Shown here piece by piece: positions 1-5,273 of a DNA stretch of 6,944 nucleotides. Position numbers and translations under genes: made by a program. The DNA is taken from assembly GCA_030740315.1 (NCBI GenBank), contig JASLXN010000044.1, positions 1 to 6,944 of the forward strand. Direction: 5' to 3'. The notes under the pieces were generated by a model that did not search any database, was not told where the DNA came from, and saw nothing but the letters and a program-made list of their open reading frames with translations. The stretch is from Dehalococcoidia bacterium (lineage in GTDB: Bacteria > Chloroflexota > Dehalococcoidia > JACVQG01 > JAHKAY01). The stretch's first letter is position 1. The number at the start of each line of letters is the position of its first letter.

Positions 1-914
1 TTGAGGTCCACGCCAAGGGCAAACCCCTAGACTCCAGTGTGGAGCTTACGGCGGTTGCCAAGCAGACCCCCGGCTTCACCGGAGCAGACCTGGCCAACCT
101 CCTCAACGAGGCCGCTATCCTGGCCACAAGGCGCAACAAGACCAGCGTGAGCAATGATGAACTGGAGGAGGCCGTTGACCGACTTATAGGCGGCCCTCAG
201 AAGAAAAGCCGTATCATCAGCCCCAAGGAGAAAGAGGTGGTGGCTTACCACGAGTCCGGTCACGCCCTTGTAGCGCGCATCCTGCCCAACGCTGACCCGG
301 TGCACAAGATTTCCATAGTGGCCCGGGGGATGCTGGGCGGCTACACCCGCCTGCTCCCCACTGAGGACCGCCACCTATGGACACAAGCCCAACTATACGA
401 TACACTGGCCGTCACCTTGGGCGGACGGGTAGCCGAAGAGGTCTGCTTCGGCGAAATCAGCACTGGCGCCCAGCACGATCTCGAGCAGGTTACCAAAATA
501 GCCCGCAAAATGGTTACCGAGTACGGCATGAGCAAGAATCTGGGGCCCCGCACCTATGGACGCAAGGAGGAGTTGGTCTTCCTGGGCAAGGAGATATCCG
601 AACAGCGCAACTACGGCGACAAGGTGGCAAACCTCATAGATGATGAAATCCAGGTCCTTATCCAGCAGTGCTACCAAGTGGCCAAGGATATCCTTACCCA
701 GCACCTCGACAGGCTGGAGAAGCTAACCCGCCAGCTTATGGAATCGGAGACCCTGGACAGGGAGGAGCTGGACAAGCTGTTTGCTGGATTGCCGGGGCAC
801 ACTGCCTCCCCGGTCACCAAGGGGCGGGTCAGGCGCAAGGCCAGCACCCCCCGCTCGAAGAAGACCGTGGCCGGCAAGCTGAACAAGAAGCCAACGCTCC
901 AGCCCGCATCCTGA
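1..914 (+). CDS. ftsH: ATP-dependent zinc metalloprotease FtsH, C-terminal part (5' end outside window)
   Basis: FtsH is a membrane-anchored hexameric AAA+ protease that degrades misfolded membrane proteins and short-lived regulators. The frame is open from base 3 and ends in TGA at 912-914, so only the C-terminal ~303 residues are here; the membrane segments and the Walker motifs lie upstream. The visible part starts in the AAA helical lid (PGFTGADLANLLNEAA, about 69-116). The M41 peptidase domain follows, with the zinc motif HESGH at 249-263 and the likely third zinc ligand Asp at 477-479 in STGAQHDLEQ. The family block MVTEYGMS..LGP..YGRKEELVFLG is intact. After the usual end near LDKLFAGLP there is a basic tail of about 35 residues rich in Lys, Arg, Ser and Thr, likely disordered. 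moaD starts 16 bases after the stop. The GTG at 39 is an internal codon, not a start. Confidence 0.96.
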   Translation, partial: EVHAKGKPLDSSVELTAVAKQTPGFTGADLANLLNEAAILATRRNKTSVSNDELEEAVDRLIGGPQKKSRIISPKEKEVVAYHESGHALVARILPNADPVHKISIVARGMLGGYTRLLPTEDRHLWTQAQLYDTLAVTLGGRVAEEVCFGEISTGAQHDLEQVTKIARKMVTEYGMSKNLGPRTYGRKEELVFLGKEISEQRNYGDKVANLIDDEIQVLIQQCYQVAKDILTQHLDRLEKLTRQLMESETLDREELDKLFAGLPGHTASPVTKGRVRRKASTPRSKKTVAGKLNKKPTLQPAS

Positions 915-930
915 GGCCCTCCCCTTCGTT

Positions 931-1176
931 ATGCGCCTGAAAGTCCACTTCTTTGCGCTTTACCGCCAGCTTGCAAGCTCGGCGGAGACGCCGGTAGATC
1001 TCGCGGAAGGCGCTACTCTGTCCCTGCTTTGGGAGCATGTGCAAGGCCTGTACCCCAGCCTGCAAGGATACCCGCTGATAGCTGCGGTTAACGGGGAGCA
1101 GTGCGATGGCCCCACCCCCCTCAGCGAGGGCGATAAGGTGGCCTTTCTACCCCCCTTCAGCGGCGGCCAGCCATGA
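931..1176 (+). CDS. moaD: Molybdopterin synthase sulfur carrier subunit MoaD
   Basis: MoaD is a small ubiquitin-like protein that carries sulfur as a C-terminal thiocarboxylate and gives it to precursor Z inside molybdopterin synthase, the MoaD2-MoaE2 complex. This 81-residue protein has the normal length and fold pattern: a first strand MRLKVHFFALYRQL, the central segment YPLIAAVNGEQ, and the end GDKVAFLPPFSGG. Family members normally stop exactly at Gly-Gly, because MoeB or a similar E1-like enzyme adenylates the last glycine. Here Gly-Gly is followed by Gln-Pro and then TGA, so activation would need trimming or the protein behaves differently. The ATG at 931 has no good ribosome binding site; the nearest is GAGG at 913-916, within the ftsH stop. 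Its last codons overlap the moaE start as ATGA, which implies translational coupling. Confidence 0.88.
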   Translation: MRLKVHFFALYRQLASSAETPVDLAEGATLSLLWEHVQGLYPSLQGYPLIAAVNGEQCDGPTPLSEGDKVAFLPPFSGGQP

Positions 1177-1577
1177 TTGAGCTTACGCAACAGCCTCTAT
1201 CCCCTCAGGCCGTCATAGACAGGATACAGAGCGGCCGTTCCGGGGCAGTGGCCACCTTTTTGGGGGTTGTGCGCGGGGAGAACGAGGGCCGTGAGGTGCT
1301 CTACCTGGAGTACGAGGCCTTCGAGCCACTGGCCCGTGAGAAGATGCAGGAGCTTGTCATGGAGATTAAGTCCCGCTACGGGGTGGGCGAGGTTGCCATG
1401 TCACACCGCCTGGGACGGGCGGAGGTGGGGGAGGTGGTCACTATCATCGCCGTGGCCTCGGCCCACCGTGCGGAGGCCTTTGATGCCTGCCGCTACGGGA
1501 TAGAGCAACTCAAGACACGGGTGCCCATCTGGAAGAAAGAAGTTTTCCGGGACGGAGAGCACTGGGTAGGGGGATAA
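1173..1577 (+). CDS. moaE: Molybdopterin synthase catalytic subunit MoaE
   Basis: MoaE is the catalytic subunit of molybdopterin synthase. It binds cyclic pyranopterin monophosphate and inserts two sulfurs delivered by MoaD, giving the dithiolene of the Mo/W cofactor. The protein has 134 residues, a little shorter than E. coli MoaE. Recognisable blocks are GAVATFLGVVR (24-34), LEYEAFEPLA (45-54), HRLGRAEVGE (78-87), SAHRAEAFDA (96-105) and LKTRVPIWKKE (113-123). The last block holds the lysines that match the conserved active-site lysines of the family. The ATG at 1173 overlaps the moaD stop by four bases and has no strong Shine-Dalgarno sequence of its own, fitting coupled translation. No Moa genes for earlier steps are in the window. 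Confidence 0.93.
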   Translation: MIELTQQPLSPQAVIDRIQSGRSGAVATFLGVVRGENEGREVLYLEYEAFEPLAREKMQELVMEIKSRYGVGEVAMSHRLGRAEVGEVVTIIAVASAHRAEAFDACRYGIEQLKTRVPIWKKEVFRDGEHWVGG

Positions 1578-1631
1578 CGGCTTATCGTGCCCACTCCGAA
1601 CGAAGTATGGGAGTCCGCCAGGAGGATGATA

Positions 1632-2042
1632 TTAAGGCTTATATGGCTGTTGTGAGGTAGCCTGCCGTGGGTCTGGGCCGTGCTTTTTGTCCCTTTATAG
1701 CTTGGCTTGGTTGCCCACCAGAGCAATATTAGCCCTGGGAAAATCAAAAGCACACCAAACCACATAAGTTGCCACCAGCCAGATTTGTTGATGTCGTGTA
1801 GCCTCCTGGCACACGATGCAAACGGGGGTATTAGTACAGCCAGACCGAATAATCCACCGAGCAAGCCAATTTCGGCCATCGGATTATATGTGCCAATAAT
1901 AATATCGACAACAGTCAATATCAGGTCGGCGAGTACGACAAACAACAAACAACCACCACTAGTACTCAGCCCGTGTAGGCCTACCCCTAACATCAAACAA
2001 ATGTTGAAAACCAAGTCTGATAGCACCTGTGAAACCCACCAT
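1632..2042 (-). pseudogene. Decayed DUF805 (YhaH-like) small membrane protein gene
   Basis: Joining three frames rebuilds one DUF805 protein of about 136 residues. The first part starts at ATG 2042-2040, eight bases after a good GGGAGG (complement of 2051-2056), and reads MVGFTGAIRLGFQ then GRPTRAEY, the usual DUF805 N-terminus. It meets an in-frame TAG at 1959-1961, and the expected WW-L-F-V-V follows. A shift by one base within about 1932-1955 then gives the core frame, with hydrophobic segments and the family hallmark ARRLHDINKSGWW. A second shift in the GGG at 1691-1693 restores the normal ending, in which KG is followed by DKKHGPDPR, up to TAA at 1632-1634. Three independent lesions indicate a dead gene. 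The long open frame of the core runs on into antisense of moaE and is not real there. DUF805 proteins have no firmly established function. Homopolymer sequencing error could explain one shift but not the TAG. Confidence 0.8.
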
Positions 2043-2060
2043 TGGTAAAACCTCCCTTCC

Positions 2061-2204
2061 TTACTCGGTCACAAGGTTTCTGAACCGCTGTTTCAGTTCG
2101 TCAGCGTAGACATCAGGGTGCTCTTTGCCCGCATGGTGATAGGAAACTACGGAACCGGCTACTTTAAACTTAGCCGCTTCTTTGGTTGAGGCCTTTAGTA
2201 AACT
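2061..2204 (-). pseudogene. Startless 3' remnant of an unrecognised reading frame
   Basis: Directly upstream of the DUF805 relic, one - strand frame is open for 47 codons after the idsA stop and ends in TAA at 2061-2063, two bases before the GGGAGG region of the next gene. The residues look protein-like and charged near the end (KEHPDVYADELKQRFRNLVTE). No ATG, GTG or TTG that could start it exists in the frame: going upstream it enters the idsA 3' end out of frame and reaches a TGA. I do not recognise the family. The best reading is the C-terminal end of a gene that once preceded DUF805 in a two-gene unit and lost its 5' part. Chance openness is the main alternative. Confidence 0.35.
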
Positions 2205-2205
2205 G

Positions 2206-3183
2206 TTACCTGCTGCGGGCCAGGATGTAGGTGGCCAGGTCGGTCAGGGCCTGGGTGGAGGGGCACGGGGGCACTGCATTTATGGCCTTTAGCGCCTGCT
2301 CCACGAAGCCGTGGGCGATGCTCCGGCACTCCGTAATCACATCCGTGCCTGGGATGAGGGCCACCGCCTTCTTCACCACATCCACATCCCCCCCATCGGC
2401 CAACGTCCGCCGCAGGTCCGCCCCCTGTGGATGTCCTGCCACAAAGAGGATGGTGGGCAGGGTGGGGTGGCCCTGTAGCAGGTCCGCCCCCACAGGTTTG
2501 CCCATGTCATGCTCTTGGCCCACGAAGTCCAGAATATCATCCACTATCTGGAAGGCCAAGCCGAAGCTGTGACCATAGGCCTTCAGGGCCTGTATCCCTT
2601 CCTCCTCGGCCCCGCCCAGCACTGCTCCGGACTCGGTGGCCGTGGCGAACAGGGAGGCGGTCTTGGCGCCTATCCAGTCAATATAATGGTCGTACTCCAA
2701 TCTCTGCTCCATGGTAGACAGGTTCTGGGACAGCTCGCTGCTGGATATAGCCATCAACATATCGGCAAACAGGTTGATTACCCGCAGGTTGCCGGTGGAG
2801 GCCACCAGCCGGGCGGAGTGGGCGAAGAAGAAGTCCCCCAACAGCACTGCAGCCCCATCCCCCCACTCGGAGTTGATGGTGGCCCGGCCCCGGCGAAGGC
2901 TGGAGGCATCCACTATGTCGTCGTGCACCAGAGTAGCGGTATGAAAAAGTTCCATGGCGGCGGCCATGGGGTGAAGAGTGTGGGGTTGGTACTCAAAGGA
3001 GCTGCCCGATAGCAGGGTGAGGGCGGGCCGCAACCGCTTGCCGCCGTACTGCAGCGTGTGGCCCAAGAGGGGCAACAGGTCCTGTCGGGCCATGCCCCGT
3101 AGCTTTCCAAAGATGTCCTCCACTCGGGCCATGCCCTCGCACACTGGGCCATAGATGGTGGAAAGGTCAATAGCCTTGGTCAC
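2206..3183 (-). CDS. Trans-polyprenyl diphosphate synthase (long-chain, IspB/IdsA type)
   Basis: This enzyme extends allylic diphosphates with isopentenyl diphosphate to make the polyprenyl chain of quinones or related lipids. The 325-residue protein has the full set of all-trans prenyltransferase motifs: GGKRLRP (47-53), the first Asp-rich motif DDIVD (88-92) followed by LRRGRAT (96-102), KT at 174-175, FQIVDDILDF (211-220) with the second DDxxD, and GKPVGADL. Ala83, five residues before the first Asp-rich motif, is small, which in this family goes with long products; exact chain length cannot be read. The normally conserved GKxTLP after DL reads GHPTLP, a Lys to His change. The GTG start overlaps the metG stop as GTGA, so it is translated coupled to metG. 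Ends in TAA at 2206-2208; no terminator is visible after it. Confidence 0.93.
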   Translation of the reverse strand: MTKAIDLSTIYGPVCEGMARVEDIFGKLRGMARQDLLPLLGHTLQYGGKRLRPALTLLSGSSFEYQPHTLHPMAAAMELFHTATLVHDDIVDASSLRRGRATINSEWGDGAAVLLGDFFFAHSARLVASTGNLRVINLFADMLMAISSSELSQNLSTMEQRLEYDHYIDWIGAKTASLFATATESGAVLGGAEEEGIQALKAYGHSFGLAFQIVDDILDFVGQEHDMGKPVGADLLQGHPTLPTILFVAGHPQGADLRRTLADGGDVDVVKKAVALIPGTDVITECRSIAHGFVEQALKAINAVPPCPSTQALTDLATYILARSR

Positions 3184-4835
3184 GGCGATGCCTCCAGACG
3201 GGAGACCTCAGCCTCTATTCCCTTGGCATCCAATTTGGCAAACAGGGCGGATGGGCCGGGCAGGCCTCGGCTTGGAGTCGGCCGCTGCCACTCCCAGGGG
3301 TCCTCTACGCTGCCCTCCAGCCCCAAGTACTGATGCAGCCTAGTGGAGCTGAAGGGTAAATAGGGATACAGCACGGTCTTGAGGCACGAGATGACGCTCA
3401 TGGCCACATAAAGCGAGGTGCCAGTCCCCTCCCGGTCTGTGGCCACCGATTTCCACGGTGCTCTGGACTCCAGGTAGCGGTTGCCCTCCTGTGCCAGGGC
3501 CATGGCGGCACGCAGGCCCTCCCGGAAGTGGCACTCCGCGAGCGCCCGGTCCACTGTATCCAGTGTGGCGGCGGCCTTGTTCAGCAAGGCCTGGCCCCCA
3601 GCATCAATGGTGCCCGGACGCGGCACCTCGCCACTGTAGTGGCGGTGGACAAAGGTGAGCACCCGGTGTACCAAGTTGCCGTATGTGGCCACCAACTCAT
3701 CGTTGTTACGGCTGTAGAACTGCTGCCACGAGAAATCGGTATCGCCGCCCTCGGGCATATTGGCCGAGAGGTAGTAGCGCAGAGGATCCGGGTCATAGCT
3801 CTTCAGGTATTCAGGCAGCCATACCGCCCAGTTGCGGCTGGTAGATAGCTGGCGGCCCTGGATCGTGAGGAACTCGTTAGCGGGCACATTATAGGGCAGG
3901 TTCAGGCCCCCGTAGCCCATAAGCATGGCCGGCCAGATAAGGGTGTGAAAAGGTATGTTGTCTTTGCCTATGAAGTAGTACCCTCTGGCCTCCCCGCTCC
4001 AAAAGGGGCGCCACCCGGCCTCATCTCCTCCCGCCCACTCTATGCTGGCCGAAAGGTAGCCGATGACGGCCTCAAACCACACATAGAGGCGTTTGCCCTC
4101 ATAGCCTTCAACCGGCACCGGCACCCCCCAGTTTATGTCCCTGGTGATGGCCCGATCCCGCAGCCCCTCATCCAGATATCGCAGGCTGAAGTTCAGCACG
4201 TTGGGCCGCCAGTGCCGCTGTGCCTCTATCCACTTGCGGAGCAGTTCTTGGAAGGCGCTGAGGCGCAGGAAGAAGTGCTCTGACTCTTTTATGAGGGGGG
4301 TGGTATCGCATATGCGGCAGTGAGGGTCACGAAGCTCCGTAGAGTTAAGGGGCTTGCCACAGCTATCGCACTGATCGCCGCGGGCGCCGGAAGAGCCGCA
4401 CAAGGGACAGGTGCCCTCCACATAGCGGTCTGGCAGGTAGCGCTGGCAGTTGGAGCAGAACTGCTGGGGCACACTATTTTTGTAGATATACCCTTTTTCA
4501 AGCAAGGTACGGAAGATATCCTGGCTTACCCGGGCGTGGTTGGGGGTGCTGGTGCTGGTGAACAGGTCAAAGGAGATCCCCAGTTTACGCCAGCAGTCAA
4601 GGAACTGACTGTGGTAACGGTCCACCACTTCGGCGGGTGTAACTCCCTCCTGCTCGGCCCGTAGGGTGATGGGGGTGCCATGCGCGTCGCTGCCGGATAC
4701 CATGAGCACCCGATTGCCCTTGGCCCGATGATAGCGGCCGAAAATATCCGGCGGCAGATAGGCCCCGGCGATATGTCCCAGGTGCAGCGGCCCGTTGGCG
4801 TAGGGCCAAGCCACCGCTATTAGAATATGCTCCAT
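3180..4835 (-). CDS. metG: Methionyl-tRNA synthetase, archaeal-like type
   Basis: This class I synthetase charges tRNA-Met with methionine. The 551-residue protein has the HIGH motif as HLGH (18-21) within PYANGPLHLGH, then GSDAHGTPI (48-56), and a zinc domain with four Cys-x2-Cys knuckles (Cys127/130, 143/146, 156/159, 173/176), as in MetRS forms that bind two zincs. The KMSKS loop reads QLSTS (329-333) in GRQLSTSRNWAVW. That resembles the KFSTSRN of archaeal-type enzymes, but Gln replaces the first Lys. NDELVATYGNLVHRVLTF marks the anticodon-binding helices. It stops without the C-terminal Trbp111-like tRNA-binding domain. I place the start at ATG 4835-4833 because MEHILIAVAWPYANG is the standard N-terminus and GGAAGG lies six bases upstream. 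In-frame ATGs at 4925 and 4865 would add residues with no family match. Its stop overlaps the next gene as GTGA. Confidence 0.95.
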   Translation of the reverse strand: MEHILIAVAWPYANGPLHLGHIAGAYLPPDIFGRYHRAKGNRVLMVSGSDAHGTPITLRAEQEGVTPAEVVDRYHSQFLDCWRKLGISFDLFTSTSTPNHARVSQDIFRTLLEKGYIYKNSVPQQFCSNCQRYLPDRYVEGTCPLCGSSGARGDQCDSCGKPLNSTELRDPHCRICDTTPLIKESEHFFLRLSAFQELLRKWIEAQRHWRPNVLNFSLRYLDEGLRDRAITRDINWGVPVPVEGYEGKRLYVWFEAVIGYLSASIEWAGGDEAGWRPFWSGEARGYYFIGKDNIPFHTLIWPAMLMGYGGLNLPYNVPANEFLTIQGRQLSTSRNWAVWLPEYLKSYDPDPLRYYLSANMPEGGDTDFSWQQFYSRNNDELVATYGNLVHRVLTFVHRHYSGEVPRPGTIDAGGQALLNKAAATLDTVDRALAECHFREGLRAAMALAQEGNRYLESRAPWKSVATDREGTGTSLYVAMSVISCLKTVLYPYLPFSSTRLHQYLGLEGSVEDPWEWQRPTPSRGLPGPSALFAKLDAKGIEAEVSRLEASP

Positions 4836-4841
4836 ACGCTG

Positions 4842-4864
4842 CCTTCCAAGTCCCCATTGTACCA
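4842..4864 (-). promoter_or_regulatory. Extended -10 promoter element and ribosome binding site of metG
   Basis: On the - strand TGGTACAAT (complement of 4856-4864) fits an extended -10 box, TGn followed by TACAAT, five of six matching TATAAT. No convincing -35 box is present at 16-18 bases upstream, which the TGn extension can compensate for. Transcription would start near 4849. GGAAGG (complement of 4842-4847) stands six bases before the metG ATG, giving a very short leader of about 14 bases. Confidence 0.4.
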
Positions 4865-5059
4865 TATCTATGCTCTGAAAGCCCCTGGCATGAGGAGTAT
4901 GTGTGCCATTTTCAAACCCGCCCATCCAACGGTCCGCTTAGGTTTTCCTTAGGGGCGAAGCCCTCCAGGCCCCTTGGCACCTGCTCGGCAACTCACGTGG
5001 CCGCCTGATACCGAGGTTTAGCAGAAAGAAACACATACACTGTGCTAACAAAGTCTAAC

Positions 5060-5132
5060 AAAAAGGGTGGGACGCAACTGGGAGCAGGGTGCAACTGTTT
5101 CCTACAGCAACTGGTTGCGCTACCCCTCCCAC
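5060..5132 (-). terminator. Rho-independent terminator of the AOR/CoA-transferase unit
   Basis: Read on the - strand, GTGGGA (complement of 5127-5132) pairs with TCCCAC (complement of 5067-5072), and CGCAAC (5114-5119) pairs with GTTGCG (5073-5078). This gives a two-part stem of 12 pairs with a seven-base bulge on one side. An inner hairpin CTGT..ACAG at 5095-5107 caps it. The sequence after the stem is CCC then TTTTT (complement of 5060-5064) and GTTAG. It lies about 140 bases after the CoA-transferase stop and about 230 bases before metG, so it would separate the two units. Repeated GTTGC copies allow alternative folds. Confidence 0.6.
5074..5113 (+). repeat. Three direct copies of GCAACTG
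   Basis: GCAACTG occurs at 5074-5080, 5091-5097 and 5107-5113, starting 17 and 16 bases apart. A single complementary arm GGTTGC lies at 5113-5118, and a further GCAACC is at 5139-5144. The copies lie inside the terminator hairpin, so on the - strand several GTTGC segments can compete for one GCAAC arm. The repeats are exact by direct reading; the role is inference. Confidence 0.6.
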
Positions 5133-5141
5133 GAAGGAGCA

Positions 5142-5246
5142 ACCTTTAAAGGTGGGGCCGGGCCGCGGGCGGGCCGGCTACCACGCCTCGCGGCCCGAAT
5201 AACTGGGTCCAATTCAGGGATGGCTTGCCACCACCCCCGGGGTGGC
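5142..5246 (-). other. Cluster of inverted repeats between CoA-transferase and terminator
   Basis: Three further symmetric elements lie here. ACCTTTAAAGGT at 5142-5153 is a perfect 12-base palindrome. CGGGCCGCG (5159-5167) and CGCGGCCCG (5189-5197) form a nine-pair all-G/C stem, extendable by two pairs, with a loop of about 20 bases. GCCACC (5227-5232) and GGTGGC (5241-5246) form a six-pair stem with an eight-base loop. None has its own T-tract. Together with the terminator they could make one folded RNA on the - strand. I recognise no known riboswitch or RNA family. Confidence 0.45.
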
Positions 5247-5273
5247 GTTAGGACCGGTGCATTAACCGTAGCC

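Larger units (their letters stand above)
1578..2205. other. A/T-richer non-genic island with gene relics
   Basis: This stretch between the convergent moaE and idsA ends is visibly richer in A and T than its neighbours, for example 1720-1800 and 1860-2010. It holds only the DUF805 pseudogene and the startless remnant before it. I see no insertion-sequence ends, target duplications, tRNA or clear terminators in it. The base composition and the decay suggest DNA acquired from elsewhere and now eroding. Confidence 0.5.
4926..5273. other. Gene-free interval between CoA-transferase and metG
   Basis: No reading frame with family resemblance is seen on either strand in these ~350 bases; the short open frames lack recognisable motifs. 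The right half holds the hairpins and terminator. The left half holds an eight-base direct repeat CTAACAAA at 5045-5052 and 5055-5062, ten bases apart, and a CTTAGG direct repeat near 4936-4952 next to a small GGGC-GAA-GCCC hairpin. Confidence 0.6.

Noticed and set aside
1572..1577. Gly-Gly at the C-terminus of MoaE as a second sulfur-carrier tail
   Set aside because: MoaE has no ubiquitin-like fold; two glycines at the end are most likely coincidence.
1959..1961. TAG as a read-through codon (for example pyrrolysine) in the DUF805 gene
   Set aside because: Two frameshifts in the same short gene make simple decay the better explanation, and no supporting machinery is visible.
1493..2026. A single 177-residue membrane protein on the - strand from a GTG start
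   Set aside because: Only its middle matches DUF805. The true N-terminus with a ribosome binding site and the true C-terminus lie in other frames, and the last part is antisense to moaE.
2509..3012. 167-residue + strand open frame inside the prenyl synthase gene
   Set aside because: Antisense shadow of a well-supported gene in G/C-rich DNA; no family motifs.
4836..4925. N-terminal extension of MetRS from the ATG at 4925
   Set aside because: The extra 30 residues have no family match, and the ATG at 4835 has a well-placed ribosome binding site.
5067..5132. tRNA gene on the - strand, because of GGTAGCGCAACC and paired ends
   Set aside because: No T-arm GGTTCRANYCC, no regular anticodon stem, length too short; the end is followed by a T-tract, so a terminator fits better.
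5060..5200. T-box riboswitch upstream of metG
   Set aside because: A - strand GCGTGGTAGCC only loosely resembles the T-box core GGGTGGTACCGCG; I cannot find a specifier stem, and the terminator is about 230 bases from metG with a separate promoter-like element in between.
5227..5246. Separate terminator just after the CoA-transferase
   Set aside because: The stem is short and lacks a T-tract on either strand; the hairpin at 5067-5132 is a far better terminator.
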